A stretch of DNA of 64,000 nucleotides from Shewanella mesophila (GTDB lineage: Bacteria; Pseudomonadota; Gammaproteobacteria; Enterobacterales; Shewanellaceae): assembly GCF_019457515.1 (NCBI RefSeq), contig NZ_CP080421.1:372001-436000 (forward strand). The letters run 5' to 3'. Below, in pieces: positions 47,994 to 56,543 of the stretch. Position numbers and translations under genes: made by a program. Every line of letters starts with the position of its first letter. Position 1 is the stretch's first letter. The notes beneath the pieces are model-generated. The model had not been told where the DNA came from. It did no database searches and saw only the letters and a list, made by a program, of their open reading frames with translations.

Positions 47994-48723
47994 TTGAGTG
48001 TCAAACTCTATTCGGTGGTCGGTGCTGCCATGCTGATTATTGCCCTTTTTCTTACCGCTTCATTAACACTGGCGACGCTCTGGAGTATTGGGGGGATTTT
48101 GCTGTCGGCTGTGATGGTTCAGCAAGGGTTAAATGATCAAATTATTGCCACGATCGCGCTGTCCGATACAGGCGCTTCGGTCGAAGCATGGAGTGGTATG
48201 GTATTGCCCTTAGTGGTGATTGTCGTGGCCCAAGGTTTTACGAGTGCAGCAAGGCAGAAGGCTAATAAGGTGCAAGCGGTGGCGCAGCAAGCGATTGAGC
48301 ACGGTGCGACTCTGGCGCTGGCGGGTGAACAGCGTTTAGGGCAAGTGTTAACCCAGGCTAATCAAGATGCGACCGAACTCAGTAACCTGGCTATCGACCT
48401 AGATATGCAAGCGGTTGCCTTGCATAGCCAAGTGAATCAACTCAATGTTAACTGCGAGTCTCAAGCCAGTGCGGCAGAGGAGATGAGTCAGCAGGTTTAT
48501 CGTATGACGCAAGATATGGCGCAATCGGAGCAGTTTATGGCGGAGTTAAAGCAACGCTGCCAATCGATACATAGGCAAACGCCAGCAGTGAAGTGGCTAC
48601 CAGTGTAGTAAATACCAACCAAGTATCTGAGTCCGTTGCGGTTGAGGGCGAGCAACTGGTCAAGCGCGTTTAGAGCTTGAAGTCACTCGCGAGCAGCTTA
48701 ACCGTAGTCGTAGCATGTCATAA
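47994..48723 (+). pseudogene. frameshifted two-helix membrane / coiled-coil protein
   Basis: The open part (TTG at 47994 to TAG at 48608, 204 residues) has helices at about 6-45 and 66-82, then a coiled coil with chemoreceptor-like spacing (ASAAEEMSQQVYRMTQDMAQ). The end is broken. Between 48575 and 48605 the sensible text moves to another frame, ASSEVATSVVNTNQVSESVA. Between 48646 and 48670 it moves again, to LELEVTREQLNRSRSMS, which stops at 48723. Two single-base losses would explain this. The family is not recognised; a short chemoreceptor-like protein is one possibility. Confidence 0.6.
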
Positions 48724-48733
48724 CGCTTAATCC

Positions 48734-48775
48734 ATTAGGGTAGACTCGATACACATAGGTATTGGCTACCCTAAT
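48734..48775. other. inverted repeat between convergent units
   Basis: ATTAGGGTAG at 48734-48743 and CTACCCTAAT at 48766-48775 are perfectly complementary over 10 bases with 22 bases between. It lies between the broken + gene and the small - gene and may end transcription from both sides, although no T run is present. Confidence 0.45.
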
Positions 48776-48784
48776 CTTCACTGC

Positions 48785-48958
48785 TCAATAGAAATCACCG
48801 CCCATTGCCCGCTTTAGCGCCGCCTCTTCGAGTAGCTCTTCGAGGCGTCTTTTTACTTCACGCCTGTGTTGTAACTCACATGCTGCCTTAGGGTTTTTAG
48901 GCCTAGTTATCGCTTCGATCTCTGCATCGTTTGGAATAACATCAAGTAATTGAGCCAT
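48785..48958 (-). CDS. small conserved-looking protein, 57 residues, function unknown
   Basis: ATG at 48958 with AAGGAG seven bases upstream. The sequence starts MAQLLDVIPNDAEIEAITRP and ends with a charged helix (REVKRRLEELLEEAALKRAM) and GGDFY. The strong ribosome site, sensible amino acid content and clean stop favour a real gene. The ending pattern (basic, ELLE, then short acidic-aromatic tail) recalls the small PA3496-like group, but the match is too weak to name it. Shorter than a usual ORF cutoff. Confidence 0.65.
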   Translation of the reverse strand: MAQLLDVIPNDAEIEAITRPKNPKAACELQHRREVKRRLEELLEEAALKRAMGGDFY

Positions 48959-49326
48959 AGCGGACTCCTTAATAACTCAAATCCAGTACCTTTAGCACTT
49001 TGTGGTGCTCTTTGGCACAACAAGCTTTGACTATATGCACAGGGCCAAAGCGATAGTAGTACCAATCGTATTAACTATTTAATTGGATTGGTATAGATGG
49101 CGCTTTGTAATGGGTTAACTTATTGTTCAATGAGTTAGTTTCACATTAGCGAGCGCTAATGAGAAAAATAGCAGGGAGTTTAAAATCTTTTTGAGATCGA
49201 GTTAACACAATTGTATTTACTTATATTCTGTAGGTTTTTTGTGAGATTTTAATTGTAAGACTTTGAATTTAAATGCTTTAAGTTATGGCTGCCACCTAAT
49301 TTAGTGGCAGCTCATTTAAATAAAGA
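48959..49326. other. intergenic region with two inverted repeats
   Basis: No gene seen. TACCAATC at 49060-49067 and GATTGGTA at 49086-49093 form an 8-pair inverted repeat. GCTGCCAC at 49288-49295 and GTGGCAGC at 49304-49311 form a stem just past the porin stop and probably end that - strand transcript, though a T run is lacking. The rest is AT-rich. Confidence 0.5.
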
Positions 49327-50019
49327 TCACAAATCGAAGCTATAGCTATAGCCGATAAGGACTTTCGGATCGTCATCTTGAAGATCGGTATCGCTGACGG
49401 TAAATGAAAAGCTACCAAAGTCAGTATCTTTACTTAGTGATACTGAGTAGTCGCTGTAGTTGTCTTCATCAAACCAAGCTTCAACTACGTCGCCCGTTGA
49501 GTAACCATAGTGGGCAGAAAGGGATAGCGTTTCTGACAATGGAAAGCTTACGCCTGCATCTATGTAGCTCATATCTTCATTGTCATAAGGGGCGCTGGCG
49601 ACGTCACTGCCGGCATTAACTATGGTGGAATAGCTCAAGCTTAACCATTTCCAGCTCACTCCTAATTTAACCTCTCCAAAATCAATACTGCCAGCATTGT
49701 CAGGATAAGCATAATAGAGGTAGCTGACATTATATCCAAAGTCTTCGCCTATGCTGCCTGCATAGCCACCGTAGAAATCGAGTTCATATGTTGTATCATC
49801 GCCAAAATCGACATTAGACGCCCAAGTACCGAGGTAGAAGCCACTGTCGTGCTCGTAATCAATACCGCCTTGAACAGCCGCCGAATCATCGGTTTGCGTT
49901 ACGCCTCTCCACAAATAGTTAGAAGTCACACCTGCATTGCCGGTGACACTAGCGCTGGCTGGTAAGGCAATCATCATGGTTCCCGCAAGGATGCTAAGGG
50001 TTTGAAGTGCTCGTTTCAT
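49327..50019 (-). CDS. TorF family putative porin
   Basis: 230 residues from the ATG at 50019; an ATG two codons earlier touches the AAGGA site and is less likely. Signal peptide ends PASAS. The mature protein is Gly/Tyr/Ser-rich with alternating beta strands and starts VTGNAGVTSNYLWRGVTQTD, the signature of the TIGR02001/TorF group. It ends in a Phe/Leu-type strand (GYSYSFDL). Outer-membrane barrel; the solute is unknown. Confidence 0.92.
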   Translation of the reverse strand: MKRALQTLSILAGTMMIALPASASVTGNAGVTSNYLWRGVTQTDDSAAVQGGIDYEHDSGFYLGTWASNVDFGDDTTYELDFYGGYAGSIGEDFGYNVSYLYYAYPDNAGSIDFGEVKLGVSWKWLSLSYSTIVNAGSDVASAPYDNEDMSYIDAGVSFPLSETLSLSAHYGYSTGDVVEAWFDEDNYSDYSVSLSKDTDFGSFSFTVSDTDLQDDDPKVLIGYSYSFDL

Positions 50020-50212
50020 ACTCATTCCTTTTTATTAGTCTATGGGAGCGGCCTAGCGCTATAGTTGTAAGTATTGTTAGGCTGCAAATAAGCCAAAGCG
50101 AAGAGTATGCCAACTTTTTAATTGTTTTAATTCAATGTTTTAAAAATAAGCGCGCTGAAATAGCAATGGATATTGACTAATAATGAGGCAAGATTGCACA
50201 TTCTTGGTGCAT

Positions 50213-50240
50213 AAAAAAACCTCCAAAAAGGAGGTTTTTT
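50213..50240 (-). terminator. Rho-independent terminator after HU
   Basis: AAAAAACCTCC - AAAAA - GGAGGTTTTTT. On the - strand it lies 18 bases past the HU stop and ends in a T run. It is symmetric and could also act on the + strand. Confidence 0.93.
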
Positions 50241-50258
50241 AATGGGTTAAAGCAGTGT

Positions 50259-50531
50259 TTAGTTAACGCTGTCTTTTAGCGTTTTACCCGCTTTAAACTT
50301 AGGTACAGTCGCTGCAGGGATCTGGATCTCTTTACCTGTTTGTGGGTTGCGACCGGTACGAGCTGCACGGTTTGTCGTTTCAAAAGAACCAAAACCTACA
50401 ATAGAGATTTTCTCGCCGTTCTTCATCGCTTCCGCTACAGTTTCTTCGAATGATTTTAATGCACGTGCAGCTTCAGCTTTAGTTAGTTCAGCGCTTTCCG
50501 CTATTTTTGCAACAAGTTCAGTTTTATTCAT
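50259..50531 (-). CDS. hup: DNA-binding protein HU
   Basis: 90 residues from the ATG at 50531 (the frame is open further upstream, but MNKTELVAKIAE is the family start). The DNA-binding arm RAARTGRNPQTGKEIQIPA and VGFGSFE are clear. The sequence differs enough from both E. coli HU subunits that I do not assign alpha or beta. AAGAAGAGA lies upstream. Confidence 0.97.
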   Translation of the reverse strand: MNKTELVAKIAESAELTKAEAARALKSFEETVAEAMKNGEKISIVGFGSFETTNRAARTGRNPQTGKEIQIPAATVPKFKAGKTLKDSVN

Positions 50532-50678
50532 TTGGATAGTCTCTTCTTTCCGTAGATTTAGTATTACCAATTACATTAGGCACTTGCAATTGCTGAACTT
50601 AACATGCCACAAGCATTGCTATAATGAAAGCGGTTTTATGCCGATAAATGGTGGTTTCAGTCAAATTTTGCAAAAATG

Positions 50679-51476
50679 TTAATCGTCGAGCAATGAATAG
50701 AGCAGCTGTTTCACCAATTGTGGTTCAAAAGGCTTATCACATAATGCATTGACCCCAGCTTGAGAGACATTGCTTAGGTGAGCATCATTAGCTTCGGATG
50801 ATACCATGAGTATAGGTATGTGCGATTGTTGACTGTGATTCCGAATATATTGGGTTAAGGCTAAACCATCGGCATTGGGCATGTTGTAGTCGGTGATCAC
50901 CAAGTCATACATATTGTTCTTCATCAACTCGATCGCTTCGGCGCCATCGCTGGCTTCGGTGATCAGTTTTAAGCCTAAGTTAGTGATGGTACGCCTGATA
51001 ATGTTTCTTGCCATCTTGCTATCATCGACCACGAGTACTCTGATGTTATGTACATCGAAATGTTCCAAGTCCAGCTCATCATTACTTAGCAGGTCGATGG
51101 TCGCATTGAGGGCTTTGCCTAGATGTTCTGAGGAAAAAGGTTTAGGTAAAATGGAAACCACACCCGATTGGCGATAGATTTCAAGTTGTTCTCGGCGGCA
51201 CTCGCTAGAAACGAGCATAAACTGAATGTCACAGAAGGCGTCAGTTTCTTTTATCACCTTAAGCAACTCTAAAGCCGTACCATCTTCGAAATGCATCGCA
51301 CTGGCGATCAAATCGGGATGGTGACGGGTCATAATGGCTAACGCGTCCTGTAGATTACTTGCTGTTTGGATGTTGCTAATCCCTTCTTGGCTTAAGCGAC
51401 TGGTAATAATTTTACGTTGTGTATCAGATGGCTCGACCAGGAGAATGGATAGTTCACTCGGAGATAAGGTGCCCAT
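50679..51476 (-). CDS. tandem receiver-domain response regulator, first domain degenerate
   Basis: 265 residues, two receiver domains and no output domain. The second (about 145-262) is complete: DD at 151-152, phospho-acceptor Asp196 in DLVITDYNMP, and Lys248 in CDKPF. The first (about 10-128) keeps the Lys (LPKPF) and Ser switch, but the phospho-acceptor position reads DLIASAMHF, with Ala at residue 60 in place of Asp. It may therefore serve as a docking or dimer domain. No histidine kinase is adjacent. Single-gene unit. Confidence 0.9.
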   Translation of the reverse strand: MGTLSPSELSILLVEPSDTQRKIITSRLSQEGISNIQTASNLQDALAIMTRHHPDLIASAMHFEDGTALELLKVIKETDAFCDIQFMLVSSECRREQLEIYRQSGVVSILPKPFSSEHLGKALNATIDLLSNDELDLEHFDVHNIRVLVVDDSKMARNIIRRTITNLGLKLITEASDGAEAIELMKNNMYDLVITDYNMPNADGLALTQYIRNHSQQSHIPILMVSSEANDAHLSNVSQAGVNALCDKPFEPQLVKQLLYSLLDD

Positions 51477-51560
51477 AATTACGGCTCTCGGCTTATTTAG
51501 TTGTGGTCATATTGGGGTGTCAAACTAGCTTAATGTTAACACGTTAGCAACAATTAGACG

Positions 51561-51950
51561 CTAGTCTTGTGGTGGATTTAAGTATTGTTTCGTTGATTGG
51601 GCAAAAGCTACCCACCACTGAAATGAGAGTAAAACCAACACGACCGCTGCGATTAAGGGGATAGGAATATTCTGACCATTAAATACGACCTTAACATCCT
51701 CCGGCGTAATTTGATAAGCGATGACTGCAGTTGCCCCGAGGGCGGTAAACCCAAGGGTCTGAATTCCAATATAAATTTTAAGTACCAGACTTGCCCAAGC
51801 GGTTCTCATCAACAAGCCTATTAATACAGGGATCACACCTGCAGTAAATAGATCTAAGCTTTGGATTTCGAAGGCGCGCCAAAGGGCGAGTACAGTGCCT
51901 AGAGTATATAAACAGATAAGTATGATTAGAGCTAAGCTGGGTCGATTCAT
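51561..51950 (-). CDS. four-helix membrane protein, function unknown
   Basis: 129 residues from the ATG at 51950; a TTG six codons upstream is in frame. Hydrophobic helices at about 5-22, 35-53, 58-82 and 100-120, ending QSTKQYLNPPQD. No family is recognised. A gap of about 85 bases separates it from the response regulator, on the same strand and upstream of it. Confidence 0.7.
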   Translation of the reverse strand: MNRPSLALIILICLYTLGTVLALWRAFEIQSLDLFTAGVIPVLIGLLMRTAWASLVLKIYIGIQTLGFTALGATAVIAYQITPEDVKVVFNGQNIPIPLIAAVVLVLLSFQWWVAFAQSTKQYLNPPQD

Positions 51951-52094
51951 GAATGATGTCGGTAACAAATTTGCTAGCGAGTGTAGAAAAAACAGTACTA
52001 TTAGTCCAATTTTTTAAAGTGATCGGCAAAGCCTAGCTGCTGGTAAGGGCTTCTTAGGTTAATATGATGACGATTTTTTAGGGTCGAGAGTGAT

Positions 52095-52604
52095 ATGACA
52101 GAAACTGAATTTTGGCGATTAGTAAAGCGAGATACTGCCGATCAAGATCAACAAAGCCTAGCTGATAATTTAAAGCAAGGCTTGAATGAACTGAGTAATG
52201 AAGAGTTGGCGGCTTTCGATAAGTATTTTTCCCAGCAGATGCGCAAAGCATACCTTTGGTCTTTATGGGGTGCCGCCTATATCGTGACAGGCTGTGATAG
52301 CGAATATGAATTTGCTGAGTTTCGCTGTTTTTTAATCTCGTTAGGGCAAGAGTGGTTTGAGAAGGTGTTGCTCGATCCCGATGCGTTAGGGTTATTGCCT
52401 CAATGGCCAGAGAAAGATGGCTATGCCTATCCCTTTGTCGATGAATATGATCTGATCGCGGGTCAACTCTTTGAACAGCGAACAGGCGATGAACTGCCTT
52501 TTGTGCCATCGGGTCAGGCAAGTCCACAAGGGAAAAAGTTTTCTCATAAGAAAAAACAGCTTAAAGCGACTTATCCACAGCTCAGTCAGCGTTTCCCCTT
52601 CTAA
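52095..52604 (+). CDS. DUF4240 family protein
   Basis: 169 residues. The start MTETEFWRLVKRD and the segments LWGAAYIVTGCDSEYEFAEF and LGQEWFEKVLLDPDAL fit DUF4240, a cytoplasmic family of unknown function often found beside regulatory or toxin-immunity genes. Here no such partner is visible. The C-terminus is extended and Lys/Gln-rich. Confidence 0.82.
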   Translation: MTETEFWRLVKRDTADQDQQSLADNLKQGLNELSNEELAAFDKYFSQQMRKAYLWSLWGAAYIVTGCDSEYEFAEFRCFLISLGQEWFEKVLLDPDALGLLPQWPEKDGYAYPFVDEYDLIAGQLFEQRTGDELPFVPSGQASPQGKKFSHKKKQLKATYPQLSQRFPF

Positions 52605-52626
52605 TCTTGTTAAAAATAACAGTCAA

Positions 52627-52649
52627 AAAGCGGACACTCGGTCCGCTTT
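52627..52649 (+). terminator. probable terminator after the DUF4240 gene
   Basis: AAAGCGGAC - ACTCG - GTCCGCTTT, a perfect 9-pair stem 22 bases after the stop. The T run is only the three T that belong to the stem, so it is less certain. It lies between convergent genes and could serve both. Confidence 0.6.
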
Positions 52650-52673
52650 AGATGTCTTTCGTCTAGTGTGTTA

Positions 52674-52982
52674 TTAATAACAGACTTGAGTGTCATTATC
52701 ATACTGTCTGTCGTGTTCAGCGCAGGCTGTTTCCATAAAGTGTTCTTCCGCTTGTTCCATCTGTTCATCGAGGTTGGTCTGAATACTGCTTATTATCTCT
52801 TGCTCGCTAGCTTGTTGCTGGTGATTGAGTATCTCATCGTGCTGTTCAATAGCGGCTCGTTGCGTTGGCGTTAATTCATCGGCTTGCGCTTGAGATGAGA
52901 TAGCGGATCCAAAAATCATCGCTGCGACAAGTGCCATCTTGCCTGAATAAATAACTCGGGCTCTGGTAAGTGAATTGCTCAT
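52674..52982 (-). CDS. small exported protein, function unknown
   Basis: 102 residues with GGAG upstream of the ATG. A rather long signal peptide ends ISSQAQA, followed by a Gln/Glu-rich helical region (NHQQQASEQEIISSIQ) and a C-terminal pair of Cys in ACAEHDRQYDNDTQVCY. Probably periplasmic. No family recognised. Confidence 0.7.
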   Translation of the reverse strand: MSNSLTRARVIYSGKMALVAAMIFGSAISSQAQADELTPTQRAAIEQHDEILNHQQQASEQEIISSIQTNLDEQMEQAEEHFMETACAEHDRQYDNDTQVCY

Positions 52983-53253
52983 AATATTTGCTCCAATTAC
53001 ATTCTATTAGACCGACTATCAGGAACCGTTTGCTTCAATTTGATCTGAGTGGGGTTGTCAAATTGAGGGCATCCTCAGGGTCACTCATTCGATATTTAAA
53101 CTAAGCTGGTGCATTTAATGTTAGTGCACCGTGCCGTGGTAACTTGATACCTATGTTAATGATTGGATGCTGAATCTAGGCTGAACAAAAAAACAGCAGC
53201 GTGGATGGTATTGGCTATCGCGATTAATGCGTTGTGTGATCAATGAGTTATGT

Positions 53254-53559
53254 CTAGTTGTTTTGCATCGTCTCACATTGATAACCTTGGCGACTGGAGT
53301 CAAATCGACAACGAAGGCCGCATTCCCAAACCACGTTGCCTAATTCGCTAGCCTGTTGTTCGGCGAATAGCTTGCAGCTTGGATAATCATCGAAGTCATC
53401 GGTTTTTTTATAACGGCCAGAATTGTAGCCATGAGCGTAGACGAAAGCGGACCAGGTCTCTGGCTCCTGAGTTTTCTGATCTTGGTTTATTGATACTATC
53501 GCGGCGGAGACGATTAACAAGAGTACAATGACGAATAGGATGGGCTGATAGTTTTTCAT
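53254..53559 (-). CDS. small membrane-anchored protein, function unknown
   Basis: 101 residues. One N-terminal helix (LFVIVLLLIVSAAIVSI) and an extracytoplasmic domain with four Cys (YPSCKLFAEQ, VWECGLRCRF, GYQCETM) that can form two disulfides. No family recognised. It lies 270 bases upstream of the previous - strand gene; that gap shows nothing of note. Confidence 0.7.
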   Translation of the reverse strand: MKNYQPILFVIVLLLIVSAAIVSINQDQKTQEPETWSAFVYAHGYNSGRYKKTDDFDDYPSCKLFAEQQASELGNVVWECGLRCRFDSSRQGYQCETMQNN

Positions 53560-53800
53560 AATTAATTTAAGTTGTGAGAGTGGGGTTAGTTTACCTTAAG
53601 ATGATTTTAGATGGATACAAAGTGACGCAAATTTGAGGAGTGGCGCAGTAGCCTTGTTTGCTTTGGGTTTAACAGCCGTGAGTGCAAAATACGTCGTTAT
53701 AGGTTTTGCATTAAGCCAGTATTCAGGTTAGCTTTTGTACAGTGACCTGGTCTATATAGGTATAGCCGAGCACGAAATTTTCAGCCTAGAGGAGGCTAAT

Positions 53801-54322
53801 ATGAAATTAAAAACTCTACTGATAGTGGGGGCGTTAGTTTCCCTTAATGTTTACGCTGATGAAGCCAAAGAGAATCCTGTGACTGAAGAGGGCGTGGTTA
53901 AAATTACTTGGCAGGATGTCGATGGTTTTCACGATGTCAAAGCGGTTGGTGATATTCAGTCACGCTATGAGTTACGTGTCTTTGAAACTTTGACTAAGAA
54001 TTTGAATAAAACGGCGACTAAAAACTTCCAACCAAATCAAAAACTGGAAATGGTGGTGACAGATGTCGATTTAGCTGGTGATGTTAGGCCTACTTTTGGC
54101 GCGACAACCAATGATATTCGAGTGGTCAAAGATATTTATCCACCTCGCTTAACCTTTAGTTACCAGGTACTGGAAGGCGATAAGGTGATTGTTGCTGGTG
54201 ATGAAAAACTCCGTGATATGGGCTTTATGCAAACCGTCGGAGTGGCTAACGATAAACCTCTAAGATATGAGACTAAAATGTTAGATGAGTGGCTTAAGAA
54301 GAGTGTTATCCCAAAGCTCTAA
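53801..54322 (+). CDS. DUF3016 family periplasmic protein
   Basis: 173 residues from the ATG at 53801, preceded by AGAGGAGG; the frame is open 22 codons upstream but that part has no signal-like start. Signal peptide LLIVGALVSLNVYADE. The text VKITWQDVDGFHDVKA and PPRLTFSYQVLEGDKVIVAG, ending with RYETKMLDEWLKK, matches DUF3016. Function unknown; the family is common in Shewanella and relatives. Confidence 0.85.
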   Translation: MKLKTLLIVGALVSLNVYADEAKENPVTEEGVVKITWQDVDGFHDVKAVGDIQSRYELRVFETLTKNLNKTATKNFQPNQKLEMVVTDVDLAGDVRPTFGATTNDIRVVKDIYPPRLTFSYQVLEGDKVIVAGDEKLRDMGFMQTVGVANDKPLRYETKMLDEWLKKSVIPKL

Positions 54323-54333
54323 GCGCGCTTTCT

Positions 54334-56103
54334 CTAAGCACTCCTTAATGGATGATAGATAACCGTTTGTTCATCCGGGCAGATCTTAAACAGGCTAAAG
54401 GCATTATCTGCTTCCTTAGCCTGTTTTTTTGCCGCGGCACTATAAGCCGATAAACTTTGCTCATTGCATCTCATGGTCACTTCTGGTGGCAATAAACCCA
54501 CACACAGGCTGATCAGCGGGTGTTCTCGTATTACTCCCTGTCTGTCTTCTGCCATCATCTTTTGTGCTTGCCAATGTACTGGGTTGTAAAATAAGTGTTT
54601 ATTAACATTAAATAAACTCAATACATCAAAACATTGTTGCTCTATGTTCTCTTGGGTACTGATGATCACAAAGTCGTCACCGCCAATATGACCAACAAAA
54701 TTATCCCCGCATAACTGTAGCTGTAGTAATTTGGCTACCGATTGAATTACTTCATCTCCGCGACAAAATCCGTAGCTATCGTTGTAGGGCTTAAAATGGC
54801 ATAGGTCGAAATAGGCTAAATAGAAAGGGCGGCTCTGTTGCCTAAGACGTTGTAACTCCTCTTGGATAGGGATGTTGCCTGGCAGCCCAGTTAGCGGATT
54901 GGCATGTCTAGCGATTTTGATTCGTTGCTCGGTGATCTGCTGTAGTAGATCCTTGGTATAGCCTATCCCTAAAAATTGCTTATTGCGCATGATTAGAAAC
55001 TGCTGTGCGACGCAGCCATGCTCCGCTGATGTCAGTAGCTGACTCACTCTAGAGATAGGATCGCTAGCCTCAACTATCAACACATTGGCGTCCATAACCG
55101 TGGCGACGGGACGGTTTTCATGTAGCGCTCGGCCGTAGGGCGTACTAAATAGCTCCATTAGCTGGGCTCTATCTACAATGGCTAAAGGTTGTTGCTTATC
55201 CACAATAGCAATAGCCTGTAGTGAATGTTGAGTCATAAACAACTCACTGAGCACCTTTAACTTTGTATCTGATGGCAAAGAGCGTGTCTGAGTTATCAAA
55301 CTTTCTGCCGATTCAGCATATCTGACTTGAGATTGGCAAAATTCATGTTGGTTGTTGTGCTTGAATGTCTGTTCGGGTTGACTCTTGGGATGACCTAAAA
55401 GATAACCTTGGCAGTACACTATGCCAAGTTGCCTTAATAGGGCGAGTTCATTTTCCGTTTCAATGCCTTCGGCAATCACCTTGCAAGTCAGACTTTGGCA
55501 TAGGTCGATAATAGAGCGGACGAACTCTTGCTTAACGGGTGATTTATCGATTTGATGAATAAAATGACGATCAATTTTGACGTAATCGGGCGCCAGCTCA
55601 GACCAGAGCCGCAGACCAGAGTAGCCTGTGCCTAAGTCATCGATCGCCGTTAAAAATCCTTGGCTACGATAGTGATTAAGACAACTTTTTAGTAGGTCGA
55701 TATCATCGGCGGGATACTGTTCTGAGAGTTCAATAACCACTTGGCTTGGCGATAGCCCTAACTCTTGTACTAGGCTCAAGGTCAAGCCTTTGGCGTGACC
55801 AGGTTCTAGTAAGGCTTTGGGGGAGATATTAATAAACAATTTCCCTGGCAGCTGACGGACATTGAACTCTTGTATCGAATGACGACGACAGATCTCTTCC
55901 AGTTCTGATAAGCGTCCTTCGTGTGCGGCAGTTTGGAATAGGGGAACGGGTGAAAACAGGGCGCTATGTTCAGGACCTCGACTCAGGGCTTCAAAGCCAT
56001 GGACTGTTTGTGTCGTAATATTAAATATAGGCTGAAATAGTATCTGGATTTTCTGGTTGTCGATGATCTTATCTAGTGCTTCGCTTAGATCAATTGCCGT
56101 CAT
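54334..56103 (-). CDS. EAL-CBS-GGDEF protein (c-di-GMP turnover)
   Basis: 589 residues. The N-terminal EAL domain has all expected residues: GFEALSR, LFINISP, VIELSEQ, AIDDLGTGYSGL, VKIDRHF and VIAEGIET, so it is probably an active phosphodiesterase. The middle (about 270-390) resembles a CBS pair. The C-terminal GGDEF domain has the motif GGDDF at 474-478 and FDLCHFKPYND, so cyclase activity is less certain; it may only bind GTP. It could influence c-di-GMP signalling, including the MshE pilus motor of this window, but no direct link is shown. Confidence 0.92.
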   Translation of the reverse strand: MTAIDLSEALDKIIDNQKIQILFQPIFNITTQTVHGFEALSRGPEHSALFSPVPLFQTAAHEGRLSELEEICRRHSIQEFNVRQLPGKLFINISPKALLEPGHAKGLTLSLVQELGLSPSQVVIELSEQYPADDIDLLKSCLNHYRSQGFLTAIDDLGTGYSGLRLWSELAPDYVKIDRHFIHQIDKSPVKQEFVRSIIDLCQSLTCKVIAEGIETENELALLRQLGIVYCQGYLLGHPKSQPEQTFKHNNQHEFCQSQVRYAESAESLITQTRSLPSDTKLKVLSELFMTQHSLQAIAIVDKQQPLAIVDRAQLMELFSTPYGRALHENRPVATVMDANVLIVEASDPISRVSQLLTSAEHGCVAQQFLIMRNKQFLGIGYTKDLLQQITEQRIKIARHANPLTGLPGNIPIQEELQRLRQQSRPFYLAYFDLCHFKPYNDSYGFCRGDEVIQSVAKLLQLQLCGDNFVGHIGGDDFVIISTQENIEQQCFDVLSLFNVNKHLFYNPVHWQAQKMMAEDRQGVIREHPLISLCVGLLPPEVTMRCNEQSLSAYSAAAKKQAKEADNAFSLFKICPDEQTVIYHPLRSA

Positions 56104-56183
56104 GGTGAATCGCCTTACTCATAAAGTAGAGCGATTCTATGACTAGCCTGTGACAGCTATATGACACTCACCATTAAGATGAA

Positions 56184-56495
56184 TTATTTTGTTTGTGCCT
56201 TAAACGCTTGCAAGGTTTGCAGTAATACACCGAGCTTTCGGACATATTTTTCTAGTGCGGGCGCTAATGTTTCTGCCTCGATTGGCAGTAGGGTCATCTC
56301 ATTAGCCAACTCCTGAACATAAGGGCCAAAACGATTGCTACGCGCATCAAATCCTTCATCTTGGGTGAAGATGGTGCTGAATTTCCCATGACCCGCTTTC
56401 TGTAGTTCATCGAGCTTAGTATCGGCATCGATTGCCTGACGGTAGGCGACTTGTAAATTCTCTTTCAGTTGCTCTATTAGTTGACTATGTGGCAT
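56184..56495 (-). CDS. small helical protein, function unknown
   Basis: 103 residues, AGAGGC upstream. All-helical prediction by eye with heptad-like leucines (QLIEQLKENLQVAY, LAPALEKYVRKLGVLLQTL) and a middle with NRFGPYVQELANEM. No signal peptide and no family recognised. It is divergent from the TraB-type gene with 48 bases between starts. Confidence 0.7.
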   Translation of the reverse strand: MPHSQLIEQLKENLQVAYRQAIDADTKLDELQKAGHGKFSTIFTQDEGFDARSNRFGPYVQELANEMTLLPIEAETLAPALEKYVRKLGVLLQTLQAFKAQTK

Positions 56496-56543
56496 AACAG
56501 CCTCTTATCATAAAATTTAGGCGAATTATAAGGGGCTAGTCTG

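Noticed and set aside
49060..49093. TACCAATC/GATTGGTA inverted repeat as an insertion sequence end or attachment site
   Set aside because: Only 34 bases in all, no flanking transposase or integrase, no duplicate seen; kept only as a small repeat.
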